DNA of 48,304 nt from Eubacteriales bacterium. GTDB lineage: Bacteria; Bacillota; Clostridia; Lachnospirales; Lachnospiraceae. The position numbers and the translations under genes were made by a program. Where the stretch lies: assembly GCA_030526715.1 (NCBI GenBank), contig JAUNCG010000009.1:6257-54560 (forward strand), written 5' to 3'. Numbering within the stretch: position 1 is the first letter of the stretch; each line of letters begins with the position of its first letter. Below are positions 1-8,424 of this stretch, piece by piece. The notes under the pieces are model-generated. The model searched no databases, had not been told where the DNA came from, and saw only the letters and a list, made by a program, of their open reading frames with translations.

Positions 1-365
1 CAGTCTGGATCGGTGTGTTTCAGCTGATTGCGGCGATCTTTCCGGGTACCTCGCGCTCCGGTGCGACCATTCTGGGAGCACTGATGATCGGCGTGGCCAG
101 ACCGGTCGCTGCAGAGTTCACCTTTTTTCTGGCAATACCGGTGATGTTCGGCGCGAGCCTTCTGAAGATCCTGAAGTTCGGACTGGCCTTCAGCAGTCTG
201 GAGCTGGTGCTTTTGCTGGTGGGTATGGTAGTGGCCTTTGTGGTATCTATCGTGGTCATCAAGCTTCTGCTGGGTTATATCCGCAAGCACGATTTCAAGG
301 TGTTCGGATGGTACCGTATCGTACTCGGAGCAGCGGTGCTGACGTACTTCTGGGGACTGAAATAA
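1..365 (+). CDS. uppP: Undecaprenyl-diphosphatase UppP/BacA, 3' part
   Basis: C-terminal part of the integral membrane phosphatase that recycles undecaprenyl diphosphate to the monophosphate carrier for peptidoglycan and wall polymer synthesis, and which underlies bacitracin tolerance. The reading frame is open from base 3, so the gene starts before the window. The segment [11 protein letters not shown] is the family's second conserved catalytic motif, with the Ser/Arg-rich active-site loop. It is followed by hydrophobic stretches consistent with three or four membrane helices and the usual short C-terminus. The stop at 363-365 lies 14 bases before the start of cca, so the two are probably cotranscribed. 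Confidence 0.92.
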   Translation, partial: VWIGVFQLIAAIFPGTSRSGATILGALMIGVARPVAAEFTFFLAIPVMFGASLLKILKFGLAFSSLELVLLLVGMVVAFVVSIVVIKLLLGYIRKHDFKVFGWYRIVLGAAVLTYFWGLK

Positions 366-379
366 GAAATGGAGGAAAT

Positions 380-1696
380 ATGAGAATCGTATTACCGGAT
401 CAGGTAAGCAATATCATAAATACATTGGAGGCAGCCGGCTACGAAGCATTTGCAGTAGGCGGCTGCGTTCGCGATTCGGTGCTTGGCCGGGAGCCTGCGG
501 ACTGGGATATCACCACTTCCGCGAAGCCGGAGCAGGTAAAGGAGCTCTTTGAACGGACGATCGACACCGGGATTCAGCATGGCACCGTGACGGTGATGAT
601 GGATCATGTGGGCTACGAGGTGACGACCTATCGCATCGACGGAGAATACCGGGACAGCCGTCATCCGGATGAGGTGAGCTTTACCTCAGAGCTGCGGGAG
701 GATCTGAGACGGCGAGATTTCACCATCAATGCCATGGCATACAGTGAGCGTACCGGTATGGTGGATATTTTCGGCGGTATGGAGGATCTGAAGCAGGGGA
801 TCGTCCGCTGTGTCGGAAACGCCATGGAGCGCTTCGGGGAGGACGCCCTGCGCATTCTGCGGGCGGTGCGCTTTGCAGCGCAGCTGGGGTTTGAAATCGA
901 GAAGGAGACGAGAGAAGCAGCGTCTGCTCTTGCACAGAATCTGCAAAAGATCAGCGCGGAGCGCATTCAGGTGGAGCTGGTAAAATTACTGGTATCTCCG
1001 TACCCGCAGCTTTTGCGGGAGGCATGGGAGATGGGACTGACGAGGGTGTTTTTTCCGGAATTTGACGCCATGATGGAGACGACCCAGAATCATCCGCACC
1101 ACTGCTATACGGTGGGGGAGCATACCCTGAAGGCGTTGGAGTTCGTGGAAGCGGACAAAACCCTTCGTCTGGCAGTATTGCTGCACGACATTGCCAAGCC
1201 CGTGACAAAGACGACAGAACAGGGGATAGATCATTTCTACGGTCATGCGGCGCTTGGCAGGCAGATGTCTGAGAAGATTCTAAGACGTCTGAAGTTCGAT
1301 AATCACACGATCGACTGCGTAAAGAAGCTGGTGCAGTTCCACGATACGCGGCCGGAGACGACGGATCGCAGTGTACGCCGCCTGATGAATCGGGCAGGGG
1401 AGGATCTGCTTCCGGATCTGTTTCAGGTGATGGGCGCCGACCTGCTGGCACAAAGCCCGTATATGCGGGTGGAGAAGCTGCTGAAGCTTGACCGGATCCG
1501 GGAGATTTATGAGGAGATCCTACTGCGGGGAGAATGTGTCTCTTTGAAGACGCTGGCGGTGACGGGGCGGGATCTGACCGCAGCCGGAAGGAAGCCGGGA
1601 CGAGGAATCGGGGAGACACTTCAGCGTATGCTGGAGGATGTGCTGGAGGAACCGGAGCACAACAACAAAGAATATCTGCTGAGGACATATCTGTAG
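380..1696 (+). CDS. cca: CCA-adding tRNA nucleotidyltransferase
   Basis: Adds or repairs the 3' CCA of tRNAs. The start is the ATG at 380, preceded by GGAGG at 371-375; an upstream in-frame start at 308 would lie inside uppP and has no such site. The 438-residue protein has the class II nucleotidyltransferase head (GGCVRD, then DWDIT with the metal-binding carboxylates), an RRDFTINAMAY motif, the RNA-binding neck, and a C-terminal HD domain (LLHDIAKP). An HD domain is common in clostridial members. The three tRNA genes in this window encode no CCA, so this enzyme should be essential for them. A terminator follows at 1711-1738. Confidence 0.93.
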   Translation: MRIVLPDQVSNIINTLEAAGYEAFAVGGCVRDSVLGREPADWDITTSAKPEQVKELFERTIDTGIQHGTVTVMMDHVGYEVTTYRIDGEYRDSRHPDEVSFTSELREDLRRRDFTINAMAYSERTGMVDIFGGMEDLKQGIVRCVGNAMERFGEDALRILRAVRFAAQLGFEIEKETREAASALAQNLQKISAERIQVELVKLLVSPYPQLLREAWEMGLTRVFFPEFDAMMETTQNHPHHCYTVGEHTLKALEFVEADKTLRLAVLLHDIAKPVTKTTEQGIDHFYGHAALGRQMSEKILRRLKFDNHTIDCVKKLVQFHDTRPETTDRSVRRLMNRAGEDLLPDLFQVMGADLLAQSPYMRVEKLLKLDRIREIYEEILLRGECVSLKTLAVTGRDLTAAGRKPGRGIGETLQRMLEDVLEEPEHNNKEYLLRTYL

Positions 1697-1710
1697 AGAA
1701 AATGACAGAA

Positions 1711-1738
1711 GGAATGCGCTGCTGGCGTGTTCCTTTTT
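1711..1738 (+). terminator. Intrinsic terminator after cca
   Basis: A nine-pair stem (GGAATGCGC at 1711-1719 with GCGTGTTCC at 1725-1733, two G-U pairs) has a five-base loop and runs into five T residues. It separates uppP-cca from the coat-protein gene. Confidence 0.75.
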
Positions 1739-1797
1739 CGTTCTACATCTTTTTTTGACTGCATAGGATAGAGGGAGCAGTAGGGGGAGGGATGGAA

Positions 1798-2787
1798 GTG
1801 AATGAAAAATGTCTGAAGCTGTTGGAACAATATGAGATCGAGGTGACAGGAACACGGCGGGGGCGAGGATCCTACATTTGCGAGACAAATCTGGGTAAAA
1901 AGCTGCTGGCAGATTATACAGGCTCGGAGAAGAGGCTGAGATTTGTGAACAGCGTCCTGCAGGAGCTGCAAAAAAGAGACTATGCCTACGCGGATCTCGT
2001 GATGGAAAATAGAGAGGGCCATCTGATCTGTACAGATCGTGATGAGAATTCCTGTGTTTTGAAGGACTGGCATGAGGGACGTGAATGCGATACCAGAAAT
2101 CCGCAGGATATTGAGCAGGCGGTACATTGCCTTGCGGGGCTTCACAGACGGCTTTGCCTTCCGGCGCTGCTGTCGCAGATGGATGAGACGTTCTGCGCAC
2201 AGGAGCTTGGAGCTGAGATGGAAAGGCATAACCGCGAGCTGCATAAAATTTATTCATTTATCAGGAAGCGAAAACAGAAGAATGAATTTGAGATCCTGTT
2301 TTTAAAGTACTATACCATGTTTTTTGAACAGGCAAAGGAAGCGCTGGAATATCTGAAAAATTCCGGATACGACAGGCTGCGTGAGCGCTGTATTGCCGGG
2401 GGACAGCTCTGTCACGGAAATTATAATCAGCACAACATCTGGTTTCAGGGAAAGCATCAGGTATTTGCGGGCAATTTTGAGCGGTGCCGGTTTGATGTTC
2501 CTCTGACAGATCTGTATCAGTTTCTCCGCAAAATTATGGAGAAGCAGGACTGGAATCCGGACATCGGGCATCATATTCTGAAATGGTATGATCATGAGCG
2601 GCCGCTGGGGTGCGAGGGGTGGGAATATATGTATGCCAGACTGCTCTATCCGGAGAAATTCTGGAAGCTGGCAAACCAGTACTACGGTCAGAATAAGGCC
2701 TGTACACCGTGGAGAAATGCGGAAAAATTAAAGACGCTCATACAGCAGCAGAACGCAAGAAATTCTTTCCTGAAATCACTGGAATAA
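1798..2787 (+). CDS. CotS-type spore coat protein, kinase-like fold, probably catalytically dead
   Basis: Resembles the CotS/YtaA family of spore coat proteins, which share the aminoglycoside-phosphotransferase/kinase fold. Support comes from the family pattern CHG-x-YN-x-HN followed by an NFE-type motif and DLYQFLRKIMEKQDW, and from the length of 329 residues. GTG at 1798 is preferred as start because GGAGG at 1786-1790 then sits seven bases away; the ATG at 1792 would be only one base from it. The usual catalytic Asp of HGD is Asn (CHGNYNQHN), and the metal-binding DFE position reads NFE, so phosphotransfer is unlikely. It probably acts in the mother cell during coat assembly. Monocistronic by context. 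The family call is fairly firm; the function is inferred. Confidence 0.7.
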   Translation: MNEKCLKLLEQYEIEVTGTRRGRGSYICETNLGKKLLADYTGSEKRLRFVNSVLQELQKRDYAYADLVMENREGHLICTDRDENSCVLKDWHEGRECDTRNPQDIEQAVHCLAGLHRRLCLPALLSQMDETFCAQELGAEMERHNRELHKIYSFIRKRKQKNEFEILFLKYYTMFFEQAKEALEYLKNSGYDRLRERCIAGGQLCHGNYNQHNIWFQGKHQVFAGNFERCRFDVPLTDLYQFLRKIMEKQDWNPDIGHHILKWYDHERPLGCEGWEYMYARLLYPEKFWKLANQYYGQNKACTPWRNAEKLKTLIQQQNARNSFLKSLE

Positions 2788-2894
2788 TATGCAAAATTCT
2801 GATATGATGAAATACATAGAGGCAAAATTACGGTATTGCCTGATGGGTTGGCGGCATTGACCGCATATATAAAATACAAGCGGGAGGTTTTGAG

Positions 2895-4628
2895 ATGGAC
2901 TATAAAGAAATGTATCAGGAGTGGCTCACGAATCCGGTGTTTGATGAGGACACCAAGGCGGAGTTGAAGGCGATCGCCGGGGATGAAAAGGAGATCAGGG
3001 AACGCTTTTACATGGATCTGGAGTTCGGCACTGCAGGTCTGCGCGGTGTGATCGGCGCAGGTACGAATCGTATGAACATCTACACCGTTCGTAAGGCGAC
3101 GCAGGGGCTGGCGAATTATATCGCCTCTGTAGGCGGCAGGGAGCGCGGAGTTGCCATCGCATATGATTCCAGAAGAATGTCTCCAGAGTTTGCGGATGAG
3201 GCAGCGCTTTGTCTGGCGGCGAATGGCATCAAGGCATATGTATTTGAGTCTCTGCGCCCGACGCCGGAGCTGTCCTATGCGGTACGTAAGCTTGGCTGCA
3301 TTGCCGGCATCAATATCACTGCCAGCCACAATCCGCCGGAGTACAACGGATATAAGGTATACTGGGAGGACGGCGCCCAGATCACACCGCCGCATGATAC
3401 GGGTATCATGAGCGAGGTGAAGAAGGTTACGGATTATTCTGCCATGAAGACCATGGACAAGGACGCGGCGGTCAAGGCCGGTGTGTATGAGGTGATCGGA
3501 GCGAATATCGACGATCCGTACATCGAGGAGCTGAAGAAGCAGGTGATTCACTGGGATTCCATCAAGGAGCAGCAGAAGAATATCAAGATCGTCTACAGTC
3601 CGCTGCACGGAACCGGTAATATCCCGGCAAGACGCGTACTGAAGGAGCTGGGCTTTGAGAATGTCTATGTGGTAAAGGAGCAGGAGCTGCCGGATGGCGA
3701 GTTCCCGGCTGTCAGCTATCCGAATCCGGAGGCGAAGGAAGCATTCGCTCTCGGACTGAAGCTGGCAAAGGAGGTGGATGCAGATCTTGTTCTGGCGACG
3801 GATCCGGATGCGGATCGCCTTGGCTGCTATGTAAAAGATACCAAAAGCGGTGAGTATATCTGCCTGACCGGCAATATGTCCGGCTGTCTTCTTGAGGATT
3901 ACGAGCTGAGCCAGATCAAGGCTACCCGCGGCATTCCGGAGGATGGAGCGGTTGTCAGTACCATCGTGACCACCAATATGGCAGGTGCGATCGCGCGTGC
4001 CTTCGGCGTTCGCTTTATCGAGGTTCTGACAGGCTTCAAGTTTATCGGTCAGCAGATCTTAGGCTTTGAGCAGAGCGGCAAGGGCAGCTATCTGTTCGGG
4101 TTTGAGGAGAGCTACGGCTGCCTGATCGGTACGCATGCGAGAGATAAGGACGCCATCGTGGCTACCATGGCGCTGTGCGAGGCAGCTGCGTATTATAAGA
4201 GTCAGGGCAAGACACTCTGGGATGCCATGATCGATATGTATGAGAAGTATGGCTACTACAAGGATGATATCAAATCCATCACTCTGAAGGGAATTGAGGG
4301 ATTGCAGAAGATTCAGGAGATCCTGAATACGCTGCGTGGCAATACTCCGGAGAAGATCGGTGATTATACGGTACTGTCCGCAAGAGATTACAAGCTTGAT
4401 ACCGTGAAGAATCTGCAGACCGGTGAGGTGACCAAGACAGGGCTGCCGAATTCCAATGTACTTTACTATGATCTCAATGATGACGCATGGCTGTGTGTAA
4501 GACCGTCCGGTACAGAGCCGAAGGTGAAGTTCTACTATGGTGTGAAAGGTACTTCTCTGGAGGATGCGGATAAGAAGTCTGCAGCGCTCGGCGAGCAGGT
4601 ACTTGCGATGATCGAAAAGATGATGTAA
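2895..4628 (+). CDS. pgcA: Alpha-phosphoglucomutase (phosphohexomutase superfamily)
   Basis: Interconverts glucose 1-phosphate and glucose 6-phosphate, or the mannose forms, feeding nucleotide-sugar and envelope polymer synthesis in the cytoplasm. The 577-residue length matches the PgcA type. Visible motifs, in order, are TASHNPPEYNGYK with the phosphorylated Ser, DPDADR for the divalent metal, GFEESYG for sugar specificity, and RPSGTEPK for phosphate binding near the C-terminus. The ATG at 2895 follows GGGAGG at 2882-2887. It lies alone between the coat-protein gene and the hup promoter. Substrate choice between glucose and mannose phosphate cannot be read directly. Confidence 0.88.
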   Translation: MDYKEMYQEWLTNPVFDEDTKAELKAIAGDEKEIRERFYMDLEFGTAGLRGVIGAGTNRMNIYTVRKATQGLANYIASVGGRERGVAIAYDSRRMSPEFADEAALCLAANGIKAYVFESLRPTPELSYAVRKLGCIAGINITASHNPPEYNGYKVYWEDGAQITPPHDTGIMSEVKKVTDYSAMKTMDKDAAVKAGVYEVIGANIDDPYIEELKKQVIHWDSIKEQQKNIKIVYSPLHGTGNIPARRVLKELGFENVYVVKEQELPDGEFPAVSYPNPEAKEAFALGLKLAKEVDADLVLATDPDADRLGCYVKDTKSGEYICLTGNMSGCLLEDYELSQIKATRGIPEDGAVVSTIVTTNMAGAIARAFGVRFIEVLTGFKFIGQQILGFEQSGKGSYLFGFEESYGCLIGTHARDKDAIVATMALCEAAAYYKSQGKTLWDAMIDMYEKYGYYKDDIKSITLKGIEGLQKIQEILNTLRGNTPEKIGDYTVLSARDYKLDTVKNLQTGEVTKTGLPNSNVLYYDLNDDAWLCVRPSGTEPKVKFYYGVKGTSLEDADKKSAALGEQVLAMIEKMM

Positions 4629-4640
4629 CGCAGTTAATCC

Positions 4641-4669
4641 TTGACAAACTTGCACCTTCGTTATATAAA
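4641..4669 (+). promoter_or_regulatory. Sigma-A promoter for hup
   Basis: TTGACA at 4641-4646 is followed, after 17 bases, by TATAAA at 4664-4669. This near-consensus promoter lies about 75 bases ahead of the hup start and predicts high expression. Confidence 0.8.
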
Positions 4670-4744
4670 TGTATGGAGGTATGCGCAGTAGCGTGATATC
4701 AGATGATTAGATAGACGTAAGTGATTTAGAGGAGGAATTGTTCA

Positions 4745-5020
4745 ATGAACAGAACTGAATTAGTAGCAGCGATTGCTGAGAAGACAGAATTATCTAAGAA
4801 GGACGCAGAGAAGGCTCTGAAGGCTTTTACAGATGTTGTTACCGCTGAGCTGAAGAACGGCGAGAAGATCCAGCTGGTTGGATTCGGTACCTTTGAGGTA
4901 TCTGAGAGAGCAGCAAGAGAGGGAAGAAATCCGCAGACCGGTGAGACTATGCAGATCAAAGCTTCCAAGACTCCGAAGTTCAAAGCTGGTAAGGCTCTGA
5001 AGGACGAGATCAACGCATAA
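4745..5020 (+). CDS. hup: DNA-binding protein HU
   Basis: Small histone-like nucleoid protein of 91 residues that bends and compacts DNA as a dimer. The sequence shows the family pattern throughout: N-terminal helices, then GFGTFEV, and the GRNPQTGE segment of the DNA-binding arm, ending in a lysine-rich strand. AGGAGG lies at 4730-4735. It has its own strong promoter (4641-4669) and a terminator (5032-5062), so it is probably expressed mostly on its own at a high level. The order hup-rqcP is common in Clostridia. Confidence 0.96.
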   Translation: MNRTELVAAIAEKTELSKKDAEKALKAFTDVVTAELKNGEKIQLVGFGTFEVSERAAREGRNPQTGETMQIKASKTPKFKAGKALKDEINA

Positions 5021-5031
5021 TAGAAGCTTGA

Positions 5032-5062
5032 GTGGGGGAGTCGTGAGACTCCCCGCTTTTTT
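5032..5062 (+). terminator. Intrinsic terminator after hup
   Basis: GGGGAGTC at 5035-5042 pairs with GACTCCCC at 5047-5054 around a GTGA loop, followed by T residues at 5057-5062. It sits only 19 bases before the rqcP start, so rqcP may depend on read-through. Confidence 0.85.
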
Positions 5063-5081
5063 GTATATAGGAGAAAATAGC

Positions 5082-5321
5082 ATGAGACTAGATAAGTTTT
5101 TGAAGGTATCACGTTTGATCAAACGCAGAACAGTGGCAAATGAAGCCTGCGATGCGGGCCGTGTGCTGATCAACGAGCGTCCTGCGAAGGCTTCTGCGGC
5201 AGTGAAGGCGGGAGATGTGATCGAGATCCAGTTTGGTACAAAGAGTGTGAAGGTAGAAGTACTGGATGTACAGGAGACTGTGCGTAAGGAGGCTGCACAG
5301 GAGCTATATAGATATCTTTAG
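5082..5321 (+). CDS. rqcP: S4-domain RNA-binding protein RqcP (YabO)
   Basis: A 79-residue protein that is almost entirely an S4 RNA-binding domain (RLDKFLKVSRLIKRR, then GRVLINERPAKAS). Its Bacillus homologue RqcP (YabO) helps RqcH add alanine tails to nascent chains on obstructed 50S subunits. The ATG at 5082 has AGGAGA at 5069-5074; an upstream in-frame start at 5028 lies inside the hup terminator and is rejected. The neighbours yabP, yabQ and divIC follow in the same order as in B. subtilis, which supports the call over a generic Hsp15-like protein. Confidence 0.87.
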   Translation: MRLDKFLKVSRLIKRRTVANEACDAGRVLINERPAKASAAVKAGDVIEIQFGTKSVKVEVLDVQETVRKEAAQELYRYL

Positions 5322-5406
5322 GAGATCTGTTTGGATGTTGTTCTTTGGTTCTTACAGAGAGCGGCGATGCATAGTATGATGTAAGGGCACAGGAAAGCGG
5401 CAGGCT

Positions 5407-5691
5407 ATGGAACAAAAACAGGTACATTGCACACACAGGATCGTGCTGACCGAACGTAAATCGGGCACCGTCAGCGGCATCACGGATGTGATATCGTTTG
5501 ATGAGCATGAGATTTTACTGGATACGGAAATGGGGATGCTGTCGGTTAGAGGAAAGGAACTGCACATCAGCCGCCTGACGCTGGAGCTTGGCGAGGCGGA
5601 TATGGAGGGCGTTGTGGAGAGCATGACCTACTCCGTAAAAGGACATCATAAGAAAAAGGAAGGCTCTCTGTTGCAGAGAATGTTTCGATAG
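5407..5691 (+). CDS. yabP: Sporulation protein YabP
   Basis: A 94-residue protein of the YabP family, required in B. subtilis for spore cortex formation and made in the mother cell. The pattern ITDVISFDEHEILLDTEMG, followed by a short beta-rich domain and a charged tail, fits the family, as does its place between rqcP and yabQ. The ribosome site is only moderate (AGGAAAG at 5391-5397). Expression in relatives is from sigma-E; I could not identify a convincing sigma-E promoter in the 85 bases upstream. Confidence 0.85.
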   Translation: MEQKQVHCTHRIVLTERKSGTVSGITDVISFDEHEILLDTEMGMLSVRGKELHISRLTLELGEADMEGVVESMTYSVKGHHKKKEGSLLQRMFR

Positions 5692-5693
5692 CC

Positions 5694-6041
5694 TTGAGCG
5701 AGGTAGTCAGACAGGAGCTTTCTTTTTTTATGTACAGTATACTGACCGGTATCGCGCTGCTCACGGCGTATGATGTCCTGCGTCTGATGCGTGTACTGAT
5801 CAGGCATCGCCCTTTTGTGGTAGGAATAGAAGATTTTTTATACTGGTGTGCCGCTGCGGTGGTGATCTTTTCCGTGATATTGGAAAAGAATGATGGGAAC
5901 TTACGCGGCTATGCATTTGCCGGAATCATACTCGGCGCGTGGATACAGGGAATCGTGTTGTCGTTTTTTCGCAGGATTTGGATAAAGATATTGAAAAATC
6001 ACAGAAAACGGGTTAAAATGACGAAAAGTGACTTTTTATGA
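5694..6041 (+). CDS. yabQ: Spore cortex biosynthesis protein YabQ
   Basis: Small membrane protein of 115 residues from the TTG at 5694, two bases after the yabP stop. Three hydrophobic segments are visible (near residues 10-30, 48-63 and 75-90), plus the YDVLRLMR motif typical of YabQ after the first helix, and a basic C-terminus. In B. subtilis YabQ localises to the outer forespore membrane and is needed for the cortex. TTG is chosen because the family normally has about a dozen residues before the first helix; an ATG at 5730 with a distant AGGAG is the alternative. Probably translated by coupling to yabP. Confidence 0.82.
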   Translation: MSEVVRQELSFFMYSILTGIALLTAYDVLRLMRVLIRHRPFVVGIEDFLYWCAAAVVIFSVILEKNDGNLRGYAFAGIILGAWIQGIVLSFFRRIWIKILKNHRKRVKMTKSDFL

Positions 6042-6061
6042 GAGCGTGGGAGTAAGGTTTT

Positions 6062-6361
6062 ATGGCAAAGAAAAGAAGATATAGAGGGAGCAACCGAAGA
6101 GGTATGCTTTGCATATCAGCGATCGTGATGATTCTTTTGAGTGTAATGTTTGCACAGAGTAATCATTTGCGCGACAGGAATGCGGCTTATGCGGCCGAGG
6201 TGGAGAGTCTGAATGAGAAGATCGATCAAGAGCATCAGCGCTCTGAGGAGATCGCAAGACTTCAGGAATATATCCGCACACCGGAATATGCGGGGGAGCG
6301 CGCCAGAGAAAATCTGGGGCTGGTTGCAGAGGATGAGATCCTCTTTCGGGCGAAGAATTAG
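6062..6361 (+). CDS. divIC: Septum formation initiator, DivIC/FtsB family
   Basis: A bitopic cell-division protein of 99 residues with a basic cytoplasmic N-terminus (KKRRYRGSNRR), one membrane helix (about residues 15-33), and an extracytoplasmic coiled coil rich in Glu and Leu. It ends with the family's REN-LGLV segment. DivIC/FtsB pairs with FtsL and DivIB/FtsQ to trigger septal peptidoglycan synthesis. GGAGTAAGG precedes the ATG. It lies 20 bases after yabQ, exactly as in the B. subtilis cluster. Confidence 0.88.
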   Translation: MAKKRRYRGSNRRGMLCISAIVMILLSVMFAQSNHLRDRNAAYAAEVESLNEKIDQEHQRSEEIARLQEYIRTPEYAGERARENLGLVAEDEILFRAKN

Positions 6362-6448
6362 CAGATCAGCAGAGATATTCCGGACATAGAGCGAGTGTAG
6401 GGTTACGGTTACTGTTCCGTAACGAATCATAGTATAAAATGAAAAAAT

Positions 6449-6488
6449 CAGTTGACAATATAAGAAAAACCACGTATAATGTCAACTG
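6449..6488 (+). promoter_or_regulatory. Consensus promoter of tRNA-Met with a flanking inverted repeat
   Basis: TTGACA (6452-6457) and TATAAT (6475-6480) are separated by 17 bases, a perfect sigma-A consensus ending 12 bases before the tRNA. The nine bases at 6449-6457 (CAGTTGACA) are the exact reverse complement of 6480-6488 (TGTCAACTG), so an inverted repeat embraces the promoter from the -35 box to about the transcription start. Confidence 0.9.
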
Positions 6489-6492
6489 TTGT

Positions 6493-6566
6493 GGCGGAAT
6501 AGCTCAGTTGGCTAGAGCACACGGTTCATACCCGTGGTGTCGAGAGTTCAAATCTCCCTTCCGCTA
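6493..6566 (+). tRNA. tRNA-Met (CAT), elongator type
   Basis: A complete cloverleaf: acceptor GGCGGAA with TTCCGCT (first pair G-U), D arm GCTC/GAGC, anticodon stem CACGG/CCGTG with loop TTCATAC (anticodon CAT), T loop TTCAAAT with one mismatch in the T stem, discriminator A. The start with a G1 pair rather than an unpaired C1 fits elongator Met, not initiator. In principle a CAT tRNA could also be the TilS substrate tRNA-Ile2, but the body matches elongator Met and the position matches the tRNA-Met of the B. subtilis divIC-spoIIE region. No CCA is encoded. Confidence 0.93.
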
Positions 6567-6574
6567 TGTATATG

Positions 6575-6614
6575 AATCCGAAAGATCTTAGGTATAAGGT
6601 TTTTCGGATTTTTT
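6575..6614 (+). terminator. Intrinsic terminator after tRNA-Met
   Basis: AATCCGAAA (6575-6583) pairs with TTTCGGATT (6602-6610), with an inner CTTA/TAAG pairing around GGTA, and a T run at 6609-6614. It begins nine bases after the tRNA end. Confidence 0.85.
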
Positions 6615-6684
6615 GCATTCAGGATGATAGAATGCTTGCAGAGGTACATTCCGGAGACTTTAGGCAGTAAAGGAGGAAAAGGTT

Positions 6685-8424
6685 TTGAGGCACTTACTGA
6701 TTTACATGAAGAGCTATCGAAAGGAAGCGGCATTGGCGCCGCTGTTTAAGATGCTGGAAGCGATTCTGGAGCTGTTTGTTCCGCTGGTGATCGCCAGACT
6801 GATCGATCGGGGGATCGGCGGAGGAAATCGCATTTATATTTTTCAGATGTGCGCGATACTGATTGTTCTGGGAATGGTGGGACTGGGATTTTCCATCACG
6901 GCGCAGTTCTTTGCGGCGAAAGCGGCGGTGGAATTTGTAAAGAATGTCAAATATGCATTGTTTTCACATATCCAGAGGTTATCCTACGGGGAGATCGATA
7001 CATTTGGAACCGCGACCATGATCACACGCATGACGAGCGACATGAATCAGGTGCAGACGGGAGTGAACCTGACCCTGCGTCTGCTGCTGCGTTCGCCCTT
7101 TGTGGTATTTGGAGCCATGATCATGGCATTTACCATTGACCGGAGGATGGCGATGATCTTCGTAGTAATGATCCCTGCGCTGTGTGTGGTGGTGTTTGCG
7201 ATCATGCTGGTGGGAATTCCTCTGTACAGAAGGGTACAGAATAAGCTGGACGGACTTTTGTTTATTACCAAGGAAAATCTGGAAGGCGTGCGTGTGATCC
7301 GCGCATTCTGCAAGGAAGAGGAGGAGCGTAAGAAGTTCCGGGAACAGAACAGGACACTTACGCAGAGCCAGCTTTTCGCGGGAAAGATCTCTGCCATTAT
7401 GAATCCGGCGACCTATATCGTAGTAAACGCGGCGGTGATCATGCTGCTATATACCGGAGCGCTTCGTATTGAAGGGGGACTGTTGACGCAGGGAGCCGTG
7501 GTAGCGCTGTATAACTATCTGACACAGATTCTGGTAGAGCTTTTGAAGATGGCGAATTTGATCATCACGGTCACCAAATCGATCGCATCCGGTAACCGCA
7601 TCTATGAGATGCTGCGGGATGGAGGCGGGGAAGAGAACCATACGACAGGTGTTCCGGTATCAGAGGCGGCCAAGTCAGAGCCGTATATCCGATTTGATCA
7701 TGTGAGCATGAGCTATGCCAATGCCGCAGACGAGGCGCTGACGGATATTTCCTTTACGGTAAATAAGGGAGAGACCGTGGGGATCATCGGAGGTACCGGT
7801 TCCGGTAAATCCACGCTCGTCAACCTGCTGCCCTGTTTTTATAAGGCCAACGCGGGAACCGTATCCATTGCGGGCAGGGATGTGAAAGCTTATGCCGTGG
7901 AAGAGCTGAGAACTCTCTTTGGAATCGTTCCCCAGAAGGCAGTGCTCTTTCAGGGAACCATTCGATCCAATCTTCAATGGGGTAAGGAGCAGGCGACAGA
8001 GGAGGAGATGCTAGATGCTCTGGAGCTTGCGCAGATCGGAGACTATGTGAGAATGCCGCAGATCGGTCTGGATCACAGAGTTTCTCAGGAGGGTAGAAAT
8101 TTCTCGGGAGGACAGAGGCAGCGTCTCACGATCGCCAGAGCATTTGTCCGGCGCCCGGAGATCCTGATTCTGGACGACAGCGCATCCGCGCTGGATTTTG
8201 CTACCGATGCCAGACTCAGAAAAGCCATTCGGGAAATGGATTATCATCCCACGACCTTTATCGTATCGCAGAGAACCTCATCCATTCAGTTTGCGGATAA
8301 GATCATTGTACTGGATGACGGACTGGCGGTGGGGATCGGAACGCACGAGGAATTATTAGAGAGCTGTGAAGTATACCGTGAGATCTATGATTCACAGTTT
8401 AAAAAGGAGGAGAAGGTGTCATGA
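6685..8424 (+). CDS. ABC exporter half-transporter with degenerate ATPase site
   Basis: Type IV ABC exporter subunit of 579 residues: six membrane helices (about 1-310), then the nucleotide-binding domain. Walker A is GGTGSGKST (369-377) and the signature is FSGGQ. After Walker B the catalytic Glu is Asp (ILILDDSAS, D498), and the switch His is Gln (IVSQRTSS), so its own catalytic site is degenerate. The TTG start has AGGAGG at 6671-6676. It overlaps the next gene by four bases, and the two subunits should form a heterodimer of the TM287/288, LmrCD or BmrCD kind, exporting drugs, lipids or peptides. The substrate is not evident. Confidence 0.88.
   Translation: MRHLLIYMKSYRKEAALAPLFKMLEAILELFVPLVIARLIDRGIGGGNRIYIFQMCAILIVLGMVGLGFSITAQFFAAKAAVEFVKNVKYALFSHIQRLSYGEIDTFGTATMITRMTSDMNQVQTGVNLTLRLLLRSPFVVFGAMIMAFTIDRRMAMIFVVMIPALCVVVFAIMLVGIPLYRRVQNKLDGLLFITKENLEGVRVIRAFCKEEEERKKFREQNRTLTQSQLFAGKISAIMNPATYIVVNAAVIMLLYTGALRIEGGLLTQGAVVALYNYLTQILVELLKMANLIITVTKSIASGNRIYEMLRDGGGEENHTTGVPVSEAAKSEPYIRFDHVSMSYANAADEALTDISFTVNKGETVGIIGGTGSGKSTLVNLLPCFYKANAGTVSIAGRDVKAYAVEELRTLFGIVPQKAVLFQGTIRSNLQWGKEQATEEEMLDALELAQIGDYVRMPQIGLDHRVSQEGRNFSGGQRQRLTIARAFVRRPEILILDDSASALDFATDARLRKAIREMDYHPTTFIVSQRTSSIQFADKIIVLDDGLAVGIGTHEELLESCEVYREIYDSQFKKEEKVS

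Noticed and set aside
5322..5406. Sigma-E promoter for yabP-yabQ
   Set aside because: CATAGTAT resembles a sigma-E -10 box, but no matching -35 element at a proper distance was found.
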